A stretch of 64,000 bases of DNA from Blastomussa wellsi (taxonomy: Eukaryota; Cnidaria; Anthozoa; Scleractinia; Plerogyridae). A program made the translations under genes and the position numbers. Location: NCBI GenBank assembly GCA_947652115.1, contig OX393562.1, positions 22,978,923 to 23,042,922 on the forward strand. The letters are read 5' to 3'. A model generated the notes under the pieces. The model did not search any database and was not told the origin of the DNA. It worked only from the letters and a program-made list of their open reading frames with translations. Positions 1 to 12,200 of this stretch are shown here, piece after piece (positions within the stretch are counted from its first letter, which is position 1; the number at the start of each line of letters is the position of its first letter).

Positions 1-205
1 ATTGTTGGCCAGGGAAATACTAAAGTAAACTAGATTAAGAAAGTCATCTCTTATAATTACATTTTGCGGGGATTTGGCGGATCAGCCTGGTAGTGGTAGT
101 GTAGTGGTGAGATAGGGACGTTGGCATATCAGAGGCTCCGGGCTCGATACTGGTCATTGACGTACAATTTTTCTTTCTTTTTTGTGGGAAAAAAATCGAT
201 GATAG
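1..205 (+). mobile_element. tRNA-derived SINE-like repeat, copy 1
   Basis: About 200 bp matching, in reverse complement, a second copy at 46126-46325. The shared core contains tRNA-promoter-like boxes: an A-box-like GTAGTGTAGTGG and a B-box-like GGCTCGAT (GGTTCGAT in the other copy) about 45 bases later, followed by a T-rich tail with GTGGGAAAAAA. Two diverged copies plus internal pol III-type boxes indicate a SINE. The left end may lie outside the window. Confidence 0.6.
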
Positions 206-292
206 CCAAAAAATTCACACCTCATCTTCCCGGCACACGTCACACTCGAGCAATGTTGAATTGTAAAGCTTATAACAACTGAGCTAGCAGAA

Positions 293-2457
293 CTGTACAG
301 GACCGCAAATGATCCCGACCCGCAAATGATCCCAGGACCGCAAATGATCCCCAAATTGGACCGCAAATGATCCCCGGACCGGAAATGACTCCTACAATGT
401 GATACCGTCAAAAAAAGAATGGCGTGGACTCTACATCGAGTTTATGGAGGAATATATTTATATGTGAACCAAAGTAAAGATTAGAACATGAGAAACCCCA
501 TACAAATCTGGAAACATACCGCGTTACATGAATTTGATTATATAGCCGCAATGCAAAAATAAAAACATGAATCAAAGAGGCCTTTGGTGTCTTATATCAT
601 TAACCGCTTTGATTTTCCGGTACACTACTTGCGTCCTTAAAAAAAGAGAAAACAATATATAATTTACTTAATTTATTTGAACTATGTTTCCTTTAAAAGT
701 TACTTTTGGAAATGTTCCATAAAATACAGTAAGCGGTTAATGATTGATGGATAGGAAAATTATGTCAGGCGTTCAAAGCACCAAAGCACCAAATGTCCAA
801 AGCAAAAAAACAAAACGGACTGTGGTGTTTTTACTTGCTTGTTTGCTAAGCACTTGATTTCTGGCGAGCAGTGTAACTTCGATGCCGACATAAAGCTGGA
901 TCACCAGCGTGATGAAATGGCAGGAGATTTACTAAACCTTGCGACAGCTGGAACTAACAGAATTCAAGACTTGCCTAAAAACATACAGTGGATTTTTAAA
1001 GAAGATGCAAACCAGAACGAATCGGGAAAAAGCAGGCTTGATAGAGAAGTTACCAATGCAGGTCTCAGTTATCGTCAGCCTCCGACTCCAAAAGACGGAA
1101 ACTGCCTGTTTCACGCAATGAGCGATCAACTCACCCGTATGGGAAAGCCATCTCAGACAGCATCACAACTTCGCACTGCTGTGGTAAGCTTTCTTCGAAG
1201 TAACCCGACCACCCCAGACGGAATCCACTACAGAGAATTTGTGAATCATGGTGGATGGGAAACGTACCTGCAACGGATGTCCATTGACGGCGAGTGGGGC
1301 GATTATATTGCCTTGCTAGGCTTGGTGAACATGCTCGACATTCCTGTTGCTGTGGTTTCCAGCTTAGGCGAGGATGGATTAAACATAATCTATCCAGCCG
1401 CATCCGCAACCCAAAGTAATGAAGCCAATTTTCAGAGCATTGCTTTGATTGGTCATGAAGCTGAAATTCACTTCCATAGCCTTCAGCCAGTGGACATCAA
1501 GAAACCAGAAGTAGCAGAGCAATTGAAACTAAAGTATGGTGCAGGCCAAATAACTGAAGACGAAATTTGTCCTAAATGCGGCAAAAAATTTCAGTGTTAT
1601 TCGAGTGGGGTTTTCGAGGGAGAGAATGGCCTTTTACAGGTGTACTCCGATGACAGCGTGTTTTGTGAAGACTGCTTGGCAGAGTCAGAGTAGTGGGCCA
1701 GATTTGAACAGTCGTTTTCATTCTTTCTGTTAAGGTTGTCATCTCCTCTGGTGACCTCTTGCTCATGTGTCTTTTAATTGCTAAAAATGTGTCCAATACG
1801 TGAAAAGCTCAGTTATTTATGTTGGAAATATTGGAATAAGCTGTTATAAATTAACTAAACATTTTGGTCGCACTGTTGAATTTTATTTCTCGTTAAAATG
1901 TATTAATTAATGATTATTACAAAGCCACAATATTAATTTAGAGCTTAAATTGTCCATTGTACTAACTATTTCATTAAAATTTCCAGCGAAGTGCAAAGAG
2001 TGGAAATTAATATTCCACAATTTGTTGTGTTACTTATAATTACAGTTGTATTAAAAAAATAAGAAAAAATTAAAGCGTTTATGTTTTAGTCCACTGTGTA
2101 AATTACAGTTTCATTAACAGTAAGAAAAAAAAAAACGCTCATTTTTTTTAATCCACCGTCTAAATTCGTAAGTCCACACTTTTCCTTCAGCTATGAGGAG
2201 TAGAACATTCCGGTCCGGGAATATTTTTTGTACAATCTGGGGACTTTTTCCGCTCCGGGATTTTTTAATCCACTGTCTCTATTCCCAAGTCCACGCTTTT
2301 CCAGCGTTTACGAGGAGTAGATCATTTCCGGTACGGGATCATTTGCGGTACAATTTGGGGATCATTTCCGGTCCGGGGATCATTTGCGGTCCAATTTGGG
2401 GATCATTTGCGGTCCTGGGATCATTTGCGGGTCGGGATCATTTGCGGTCCTGTACAG
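293..2457. mobile_element. 2.2 kb element with perfect 96-bp inverted repeats around an OTU gene
   Basis: Bases 293-388 and 2362-2457 are exact reverse complements of each other over 96 bp (checked by eye). Each is made of four to five short units containing GGACCGCAAATGATCCC or its complement. More diverged copies of the unit extend inward on the right to about 2195, in two roughly 100-bp tandem blocks beginning TTTAATCCAC. The only convincing gene between them is the OTU protease at 917-1693. No transposase is visible, so this could be a non-autonomous DNA element or a captured gene flanked by inverted satellite blocks. Perfect identity of the arms suggests recent insertion or gene conversion. 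Confidence 0.65.
917..1693 (+). CDS. OTU-domain cysteine protease (deubiquitinase-like)
   Basis: About 258 aa from the first in-frame ATG; the frame is open back to 839 but only from a TTG. An AG at the end of TTTGCTAAG just upstream could be a splice acceptor, so the N-terminus is uncertain. The OTU signature PKDGNCLFHA supplies the Asp-Gly-Asn-Cys catalytic loop with Cys at residue 63. EIHFHSL near residue 185 supplies the catalytic His at the usual end of the domain. A C-terminal CPKCGKKF and a later CEDC could form a zinc-binding knuckle. OTU proteases remove ubiquitin, and OTU domains are also known as passenger domains of transposons such as Helitron-like and Zisupton elements. Its position inside perfect 96-bp inverted repeats favours a mobile-element origin over a conserved host enzyme. 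No frameshift is seen, so it may be functional. Confidence 0.8.
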   Translation: MAGDLLNLATAGTNRIQDLPKNIQWIFKEDANQNESGKSRLDREVTNAGLSYRQPPTPKDGNCLFHAMSDQLTRMGKPSQTASQLRTAVVSFLRSNPTTPDGIHYREFVNHGGWETYLQRMSIDGEWGDYIALLGLVNMLDIPVAVVSSLGEDGLNIIYPAASATQSNEANFQSIALIGHEAEIHFHSLQPVDIKKPEVAEQLKLKYGAGQITEDEICPKCGKKFQCYSSGVFEGENGLLQVYSDDSVFCEDCLAESE

Positions 2458-2832
2458 AACTGCTTAGTAAACGAGTTCGGAACGATTTTATACTCACATA
2501 AAACTGTCGAGCCCAGGGTTGCAGCAGACGTCAAAGTGGGAAATCATCTCCGAGAAAGGAAGAGAATTGAAATTTGTGACATAAAATACTCCTTAATCAC
2601 AAATATTGTCAGGCGACTTACAAAATCGTCAGTGATCGAAAAAACCTGGAACGAGCTCCCGTTTGCAAACCGCTGTCACTCTGCAATGTTTGCAGTTCCA
2701 GTGGAGTGTATGTCATTTCCTCCTCGCTTCAAGAATAATGTCAATAATTGGAGTTATTTAACCAGTATACTGTCCATAATCAAACGTCGTATGTTTATAT
2801 CGCAACTGATTCCCTGTTGGTGAAGGAATAGG

Positions 2833-2950
2833 ATGTCTGGAGGGTTAAACGTCCGCATGACGAGCAAAACATCGGAAGACCGGTTACTGAAAGCCTGCCA
2901 TTCGGCGGAAAAAGGATTATACCATCAAGCCGTTACCGATCTAAACTCAG
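2833..2950 (+). CDS. Possible first exon of a TPR-type protein (orphan exon)
   Basis: ATG at 2833 opens a 39-codon frame ending exactly at a good splice donor (ACTCAG/GTATGT, phase 1). The peptide contains KACHSAEKGLYHQAVTDLNS, which reads like the helix-turn-helix start of a tetratricopeptide repeat (small residue, Gly-x-Tyr, Ala, then L-N). I found no continuation exon downstream before the minus-strand gene ending at 6227, so this may be a stranded or dead exon. Identification rests on a very short stretch and is weak. Confidence 0.3.
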
Positions 2951-4168
2951 GTATGTTGGTGTTAAAGAGCGGAGGAGTTTGAGTCATTGTATACAACAGG
3001 ATAGTACGAATTTATTTGTTAAAAATTTGACCAGACTTGCAGAAATGCACTTCAGTCGCCCAAGCCTGAATAGCGCTCCGGTTTAAAACAAATGTGGATT
3101 ATTTAGCCCAAATAAACACTCCGGTTAGCCTGTCAACGGGATCATTCTATCAATAGTTTAATATTTATAGTAACACGAATGAGAATATATACTTTTAGTC
3201 AGCATTCTGCAGTCTGCAAATGTCAAACACCGTTATGTCGAATTATGGGGATAAAATTCTTCTTGTTCGACCGTAACGCAGACTTCTAGTGACTTTTAAA
3301 GCGATCAGGCGTATTTTTTGAAAGGAAAAGAGAAGGAAATGGGAGCACACAAGCAGAGAGGAAGACAATGATCGAGCTATTACAAAGAAACTTGCACCTA
3401 GACGGCCACCAGAGTCGGAAGTAGGGGGAGGGGGTGAGGCAAAAAATAACCTTACACAAAGTTAGATGATGCCTTTCCGTGTGGAACGGGGCGCGAGGAT
3501 GCTGTTGTACGAGTCATGCGTCTGACACAATCCATATTCACTTATACAATTATAAACCACGCGGTGAAGCTTAGCAATCGACGGGTAAGTTCGGTGTAAC
3601 AAGATGTCCCTTACCAGAAGTCTCCGGGTTCAGGACTGTCAAAGACTATAATGAACCGAGCATAGAAAGGGCGCAGGGTGAAGCTTGGACAAGTAGGGTA
3701 GCGAAGCTACAAAGCGCTGAATCGCATTGCGAAAAGCTCCCGCTAGCATGAGGAGATTAGTCCATTATTTAGAACTAAGGAATGACGGGTACGTCACGCA
3801 ATACCAAAAACGACTGGGAAGGCGTTACAAATGAATTAGGAGTAGCTACGAAGACGCGAGTGAGCGAGCAAGCAAGCGGCGTAAGAGTGGCAAATAGGAT
3901 ATGATTGAGTATGTAACGCCAGGTTTGGCTTCAAAACGTGATCAAGGTAATCGATGATAAATGAAAAAAAATCAGCTTTATGCTATATCTCATCTTTTCT
4001 ACTAACATTTCTGGCAGTGGAAAGTGTGAAAACGAGAAAAAACAATTTGAACAAAGTTACCTAAAGTAACAATAATAAGTCTGTTGCCATGCGTTTTATA
4101 CATGAGCCTCTGCCTTCGATATGGAGTATAACCTTATCCCACATATTGATTGACTGGCTTACTGACTC

Positions 4169-4207
<39 letters not shown>

Positions 4208-4297
4208 AATTGATTGATTGAGTGATTGATTGATCGATTGATTGATTGTCTGGCTGACTTGATTTGACTGATTGATTTCACTGATTGATTGAGTGAC
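2951..4297. other. Intergenic stretch, nothing recognised
   Basis: About 1.35 kb with stops in all frames at short intervals and no recognisable coding, RNA or repeat structure. It would contain the intron or remaining exons of the orphan exon at 2833 if that gene is real, but I cannot identify any. Confidence 0.5.
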
Positions 4298-4310
4298 TGA
4301 CTGACTCATT
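4138..4310. repeat. TGAT/TGAC tetranucleotide microsatellite
   Basis: Imperfect run of GATT/GACT tetranucleotides, continuing after an inserted element at 4507-4700. Apparent open frames here (Ser/Gln/Asn-rich) are simple-repeat translation, not genes. Confidence 0.85.
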
Positions 4311-4506
4311 TTAATTTGGTTTTATCAACTGGTTGGTTTTATCAACTGGGTTGATAATGTGAATTGGCCACCGTAAAGAGATTCGAGAGCTGACATGTCG
4401 TGTGTCAATTCACATTATCAACCCAGTTGATAAAACCAAATTATATTGTTATACTTCCCACCGACGCAGCACTACAGTTTCTTTAGAAAGTTACCCCCTC
4501 TATTCA
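4311..4506. mobile_element. Short inverted-repeat element, copy 1, with 13-bp target duplication
   Basis: The element begins TTAATTTGGTTTTATCAACT and ends ACCCCCTCTATTCA. It carries an inverted pair reading TTGATAATGTGAATTGG against CCAATTCACATTATCAA around a short centre. It is flanked on both sides by TGACTGACTCATT (4298-4310 and 4507-4519), a 13-bp duplication, although the surrounding microsatellite makes chance similarity possible. The copy at 32266-32734 has the same two ends and its own 13-bp duplication, which confirms the boundaries. A variable-length duplication of this size fits target-primed (LINE or Penelope-like) insertion better than a cut-and-paste element. Confidence 0.65.
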
Positions 4507-4562
4507 TGACTGACTCATTGTTTGATTGATTGATAGACTGGCTGACTGACTCATGGATTGGC

Positions 4563-4593
<31 letters not shown>

Positions 4594-4700
4594 CTAGCTG
4601 ACTGACTCATTGACTGACTGACTGACTGATTGATTGAGTGAGTGACTGACTGACTGACTGACTGACTGATTGATTGATTGATTGATTGACTGACTGATAT
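4507..4700. repeat. TGAT/TGAC microsatellite, right part
   Basis: Continuation of the tetranucleotide tract interrupted by the element at 4311-4506. Confidence 0.8.
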
Positions 4701-6226
4701 TGATTGATTAACTTCCACAAAGAAACTATGCGAAGCTGGACTGAGAAACGTTTATAGGGCTAGTTAGAGAAACAGAGTAGGTGATGAGACAAAGGAATTA
4801 AAATTCAACGTTTTATTGTCACAATTGTCTCTAAAATGACTAATAACTTCATCGAAGTTTTTATTAATAGAAAATGTTTTGGATATTCCATATTGCGTTT
4901 ATTCTATACTTTATCCTTCTGTGGACACAGCTGTCAGTAAAAACTCAAAATGATCTCACTCATGCAAATTAAACGCAACTCCAGGTAACGTTCCGTCTAA
5001 CCTTGGATAACAAACTTGATATAAATATTGCTTTTAGATCCTAGATAGCTGTAATATTCAACATTTATTGACTTATATTAAGCCAATTTGCAGGAGACAG
5101 TACCGTTTGCTATTGATACACGACTTTTTAGTAATGTAGTAGCATGATTGCTATGCTAATTCAAAAAACGTAATTCCTTACACATACCATGACACTATTC
5201 AAGATCAGAACATGCAGAGACGTATCCTTTGGCTTTATTGTATGAAACAAATGGATTGTCCCATGCAAATTGGCTGTAAAAAATTCTGCGTCCATTTGTC
5301 TTCGATCGGCAGTAATAAAAGGACATCTTTAAACAGATTTCACTTCAATATCAATCCGCTTTCTTGGAAAGAAGCACACGTTTGCACCATCATTGAAATA
5401 CATTTGTTTTGTTTTGTGTACGTTAATTTGACAGAAGCGCAAGTACTTATGTCGATTGGTTGTCAACATCTTACAGTTGTTAAAGAATGTGGACAATTTT
5501 GAATCATGCTTTAAATTTATTGTACTTAGGCCAAGCTATGTTCAGTTGTAAGCAAAGCTGTTTCAGCTAATTTTAGCCACTTTCAAACGAAAAGAGAATA
5601 TATTTTATAATGGACGTTGAATCAACACGAGGCTGTTACAAGTATCTACAAAATTTCATGCCTACATAGGCCTCACAACAACTCAGTTCCTTTTGGTCTC
5701 TTCACTCGTCTTGATAACGTTTCTTGTGTAAAATCATTTCAGGCCCTAAGGCAAAGAGATGTCTTATTAAAAACAGATGAAAATGTTCCTGGATAGAACA
5801 TAACTACAAGTTATAAGCCGTAAAGTAACTGACTACAATGATTCCTGTCCAATTCAGTCGAGTTTCTTGACTAATCACTTCGTCAATCAATCTTAATTAT
5901 AATGAATATCTAAAGATAGCCTCTAGATCGATACCAATTTACTCATTCCCTTGATACCACTCTTTACGTTTTTGTCTTCATTCTGCTATTAACAAAGTCT
6001 TGTGAGCCTACTTGACTGATTACAGTTTATTATTTTTAATTAATTATTAGATTAATTTATCAATCAGTGAATTTAATACATTTGCTTTACATGACATTAA
6101 TTTATTGTCCGGTTACTCTTTACCACCTCATTTATTTTATGTAGCCGTCAAGTCAGTATAACTTAGAATGTTAGAAACAATCGTCAAACATGTCACCATA
6201 CCTCGAGCACTATTTTCTCTCTCGGC
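4701..6226. other. Intergenic, downstream of the giant gene
   Basis: About 1.5 kb of AT-rich DNA. An open frame of 96 codons at 5212-5502 has no recognisable feature. The part next to 6226 should hold the 3' untranslated region of the minus-strand giant gene; minus-strand AATAAA-type signals are possible around 6030-6060. Nothing else is supported. Confidence 0.4.
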
Positions 6227-9200
6227 CTAGCCACGATTGGCTGGGCCATTTGAATGCTGCGTGGAGTGGCGTTCCCTTTCAGGAACATTCGACCTTGACG
6301 TTTCCACATTAACATGCACCGATGGTTTATCATCTGCGGGTTCAGAAAATAAGCTCTCTGGGCTGGGTAAGGCTGGAGCCGGCGAAGGGTTACGAATCGG
6401 CATGGGAACAACGGGTGGAAGCATAGGGGCTAACTGAGGTGGAGCTTGTGGAAACTCTGGTGCTGTCTCATGTAATGTCGGAGGTTCTCCCATTGGTGAT
6501 TCTGCCATTGGTGGTACTGCCATAGGTGGTGCTAATGGAAGTATTGGAAACATTCGCGGAGCTAGAAGTAGTGGATTTCCCTGAGGAAGTGGTGCAGCTG
6601 GTACAGGAAAGTTTGGGAAGAAGGCCCGATTGATGGAGGGCAGAGGGAAAACAGCTGGGCCAGTGGAAGGAAGGTCTGATAGAGGAATGTTGGTTGAATC
6701 TTCTCTTTCTAGCGAATCTAGGGATCCACCTATACCAGTAGGTGGACGAAACAAAGGTGCAGCGCCCACTCCAGTTTCCTGTGCCAATGGGGCAGTTGTC
6801 TCTGTTGGGCTGTCTTGTATTATAGCTGGTGCACCTAAATCAGAAGGAAGCCTGCCTTCGAAAGGGTTGGCTGCCGCTTTAAGCGGCAGAGCTCCAACAC
6901 CAGTGGGACTATCGAGGCGTATTCCGCCGAGCTTTGGTCTCTTTCTTCCACCTGCTCCACCTGCAACAAGGTTTGCGATCGGATCTGTAAAGACTTCAAC
7001 GGGCTTGTTTGGGTTGTTTCCTAAACCAAACAAATTTTCTTCACGTGCTTTCTTCAAGGGTCCTGTTACAAACTTTGGACCGCGCCTTCTTTCAATAACT
7101 CCACCTCCAAGAAGATCAAACTGCCTTTTGAATTTCTTTGTTTCTTGGCCTTTTCCAGCAACCAGTTGAGAACGTGGTGGTTTGCTTGCCAAGGTGTTAC
7201 CATGGAGCGTTCTTGTTGGGTTTGGCACGTGTGATTTAGCGGTTTGTACATTTATGCTCACGCGAGGACGTTGAAGTGTACCAAGTGGGCTAACAGATGA
7301 TTCTTGAGATTGAACTGGTGACACAGAAGCCTGTTGGTTGTTCTCAGGTACCACAGTTTGGGCCAGATATGGCGCTGGAGGCTCTTGATCGTCTGCTTGT
7401 AACAAGGAGGCCTGAGGAAGATTCACTGGTGTCAGTTGGGCACTGGTATCCTGCTGAAATGCTTGAACGGGCTGTACTGTAGCCTCTTGTTGTTGTTGTG
7501 GTTCAGCGATACTTTGCAGCGGCTGAGCAGGCACAAATTGCTGCTCCTGCTGACCTCCCAGATAACTGTAAAGCTGACGTTTCCATGAGCGCTTGTCTTT
7601 TCTACCATTTTGAATGTGGTTTTCTATTGTGCTGTGCGCTTTCATGGGCTGTGGCAAAGTTGACCTACCGTTTTCCTTAGGAGCTTTACCAGGTACTGTT
7701 GTTTGGCCTAGTGAGCTAAGAAGAGGAACGGTGCCAAACAATTGCCTTTTCGATTTTCTTTCTCGTGTCTGTTCCTTGTGATGACCCAAAGTCTTTACAC
7801 GATCTTTACTTGTCGATATCAGAGACTTTGCTGTTTGAACACTGATGCTTACTTTTGGTCTTGTGTTGTCCTCCGTAGTATGAGTAAGTGGTAGCAAAAC
7901 TGGATGAAATGGTTGAATCTGCTGCTGCTGTTGGTTTTCAGTTGATTGTAGAAATGCAACTGGCTGCATAACAGGTTGTTGTTGTTGCTGCTCTTGTTGT
8001 TGTTCAGGTGCTTCTGATTGAGACTGTGGTAGCATCGCAACCTGCTGGACACCCTGTTCGTTATGGTCCTGATTTTCAACCGCCATGAATTGATTATTTT
8101 GATCCAAACTACTTTGAATTTTATTTAATCCTCCATAAATTGGAACCGGATATTGCCTCTTTACTGGATTTCTAATCTTTTCAGTGCCTGTGACATGGTG
8201 TTTCTTTTTAGCTACATCTACCTTAACAGATACGCGAGGTCTCTGGTCTTGAAGCAGATCTCCGTCGTTAACGGCAGTTTCTTGATCATTCTCTTCGGGC
8301 TCATAATCTTCAGGTTCTTGTTCAGCTTGATAAAGTTGTCTTTTCTCGTCGTTCTCAGCGTCCATCCTGCGTTTAACTGCAATTTTTTTGGTCGTGCTTT
8401 CTTTCCTTTTACCCTTTGATCTTTTTGATGCTTCAACGTGAACAGAAACACGTGGACGTTGATAATCCGCCTCGTTTAAGCTAGTCTGAGAAGGAACTGC
8501 ATCTGAAGACAGTTCAACTTCTTGTTGCTGTTGAAGTACAGTGGGATTTGAATGCAAAGCTGTAGACAGTGACTGATCTTGCTGAGGTTCCTCTTGCACT
8601 TCGATAGGAGATTGTGTGAGAGCACTATTCGCTTGTCCATCGGATTGCAATGGTTCTTGATCGTTGCTAGTTGAAATTGTTTCCTGAGACTGTTGAAAAG
8701 GTTGAGCAAGAGGAGGTTGTTGACCGAATACCTGACGTTTATGAATTTCTTTTTGTAAATCTTCTTCATCAGATCGCTTAGATGCCTCAACATCGACAGA
8801 AATATGTGGAGTGCGCGCTGTGCTAGGCAAATATCCAATTGCTTGACCTTGACTGGCTGGAGGGAAAGGTAGACCTTCATGCGGTAGTTCCGATAGGCCA
8901 TAAATTTGTCTTCTATCTTTTTTGGCCGGTTCGTTATTTAGATCATTTTGCCCAAGGAGCTTATTCTTCTTTTTGGAAGTTTCTACATGGACTGACACAC
9001 GGGGCCGCTGGTGAGTTAAAGGGATCTGAGAAGATAGAGGTGCACTGACAACCGGAAAGTGGATCATGTGCGGAAGCTGTTCCATTCCATAAACCTGTCT
9101 TTTCGATTTTGAATTTCCTCTTCTGTCAACTTTTTCATCAAACTTTAAACCTTTTAACTGTGAACGTCCGTGATGTCTTCTTCGTGGGAATTCAGACTTT

Positions 9201-12200
9201 CTCTTGTTCACCTCCACGTTAACTGAAACATGGGGTCTTGGATGTACATTTAATTGGGTAGGTACGGGATACTGCTGAACGGCTAACGGCGATTGTGGTA
9301 TTGCGTAGAATTCCCTTTTCTTTGCGTTTTCCCTTTGTTTCCTTTGGCCCTCGCCCATTTCCGATGATTGACTTCTTAGACTTGCCTGCTTCTTGCTACC
9401 CGTTTTGCTTTTAGACCTTTTTGGAATTTTGTGTTTTCGGTTTCGCTGTAGCTCTTCTAATAGCATGCCATTGGCCTTAATTTTATGATTGATTGGTATG
9501 GTGTTAAACGCGGGCATCAAAATACCGTTCTGTTTAAACGTCTGCGGGAGAACTTGCATAGCTGGAAATCTTGTTAACAGTGAGATGCCCTGGCGCTTGT
9601 TCTGGTCGTTTTCCACAGCTGATTTTTTGGCAGTTTGTACGTTGATAGACACACGGGGTTTGTTGCGTATTGGTACCTGAGAACCACTATTGTAAGGAAT
9701 GGGAATTTCATAAGCAGGGGTTAAACGTTGTGTTGAAGCTACAAACTGTCGTTTATGGAGTGTGTTTTTGTTCTTCTTGGACGTTTTCTTTGGAACAGTT
9801 GATTTTGCAGCGACATTAACATTAATGGACGTATGTTTAGGTTGCTCCTCTTCAGTTTGTGTTGCTGGCTGAGGATTTGATTGTTCGGGTATTGGTATAC
9901 TTGAATCTCCTGGTAGTACACTAGGGAGCATACCTTGAAAAGGGACCACAAATGGTGGTTGAAAAGGTGCCTGGAAATCCGACTGAATAGCTTGCTGTAT
10001 TGGTATTTGCATTGGTGCACTGCCTCCACGGAACGCTAGTCGTTGTGCTTGAAATGGTACCGTCATAGCTTCACTTTGAGATGGCATTAAATTCTGAGCT
10101 GAATTTTGTTCCAGCTCTTGCCTCTGTCCGACCATTTCTTGATACTGTCGTTGCTGGGAAACTTCGTCTTGTCCTTGAAGTTGCTCGTTATCATTTGATG
10201 TCATTTCTTCCGGGCTTTGAGCAACAAATTGATTCCCTGGTGCATTTGCGAAATTAGAGCTAGCTTGGTTTGGATTAATTTCCTGGTCATTCTCTCCTCC
10301 GTCTACAAGCTCATCTCTTTTATCACCAGTTTTGCTTTCTTCGCGATGCTTCGTGATATCTCCTTTTGGGGACCTTCTCTCCTTTACTACTGAAGGAATT
10401 CCGTTCTTTTTAGCTGTTTCTACGTTAATGTTAATATGTGGAGAGTTCCGTTGAAACGGGTACCCTGGTACGCCATAATTTACTGCTGTAGGCAAGGCAT
10501 AGTGACTTGTTAGTGGCACACCCGGTAAGTAGTTATATAATTGTCGTTTAAAGATGTGAGCGTGAGAATGACCTTCTTGCTTGTTCTCTGTTTTAGAGGC
10601 TTTGGGGATATGTGATTTTGATGCTTGTACTTCTACGTGGACTTTAGGTTTATGATGGCTATTATATGGAGGATATCCAAAGAAGCTATGATAAAGGGCA
10701 CTCAAATAAGAGGCCCACGGGTTAAACGCCGGTGGCTCACTGCTTTCGTCTTCTGGTAATGTGCTATACAAGCTGTTGACTTGTTGCACAGGATGATGAA
10801 ATAAGTGTAGTGCTTCTGGGTATGTGGTTTGTTCAGGTTCCGATTCGTCAGGATAACGTAGGTATGGCAAAGGTGGAAAATAAAGTGGCGAGTAAGGCGA
10901 GTACGGAAAGATGTTGTGCAATATTCGTGCTCCTTCTAGTCCATGTAATCCTCCTAGGGGAATGCCAGGGGAAAGAGGTGGGAGAGCGGCTAATAGCTGT
11001 CTCTTTGACTTCGGTTCTTTAGATCGCTTTTCAAGTACATGCTCCATATCTGGTATAGTAGACCTTGCCGATTGTACGTTAATATTTACGCGCGGGCGAT
11101 GCTGAAGTTGCGTAGCCATTTGCAGATAATGAAGTGGATCAGGTATGGTATGGTACGCTGGATGGTACTGACTGAATAGATTATAAATAGACGGAGGTGC
11201 GGCAGCGTGTATTACTCCTAAATCACCAAGGCTCGGTTGCTGAATCAACACTCGAGGCATTGCAGCGGGACTTTGTTGCTGATATAATGGCAAAATTTGC
11301 CTCTTATCGAGTTTCTTGACCGGTATAGAGGATTTCGTAGTTTCAACGTGAACGCGTACGTCTGGCGAGTCTTCTTTTGGAGTTGTTGGCAAAAATTGTT
11401 GTAAGGATAATGGAAAAGTCGACCTTGCAGTTCCAAGTCCCGCCAGTTCTTGAATGTCTTGCAAACTAGACACGAAACCAGGCAAATGTGGTGTACTAAT
11501 CCCATCGGAGTGTGGCAGTTCTTCTGAGTCCTCTACAGCTTGGTTCTGGAAAGCAGGCGGCTCAAGTGCATTGTAAACTGAGGGTAAAGAATTTCGGTAA
11601 ACATTTTCAGCTGTTTCAGGTACAATTATTTGTCTCTTGGTAATATCATAACCCGATTCATCCGAACGCTTGGCAACTTCAATTTGGCGATTTGAGGCCT
11701 TCCCCGGTATAGTAGACAGCTTTTCTTTCTGTTCAACTGATTTATGCAGCTCTTGAATGTTATTTATTGGCGAAACAGGTCCATAAAGTGAATGTGAACC
11801 CATAAGCTGCCTTTTGCCTAGTCTGTGATGGCGAATGGTGGATCTCAACGTCTTTTTCTGTGTTTGATCAGTGATGGTGGTTTCAGTGTTTTCTTTGTTG
11901 GTTGTGGGCGTTTTTGAGATAGTTGATTTTGCTATTTTAGCTTTTAATGGTTTCTGAACGTGTCTTTGTTTGCCAGTATGTTCTATTTTTGATCGATGAA
12001 AGTGATGAAATTCCAGTTCATCTCCATGTACGACATGGTTTGGAATTCCCACATAACTCATGCTATGTGTGACTGTCGAGCCTTGAGGCAAGAATCTGGC
12101 GGCAGGACGTACAACAAATGAGTCGTGAGAATGTAAAATGGGTTGGTTGACTGTGGGAGGTGGCTGATGGAACACAACAGGTGGCTGATGATACACAACA

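Noticed and set aside
4061..4309. Ser/Gln/Asn-rich minus-strand frame
   Set aside because: Translation of a TGAT/TGAC microsatellite.
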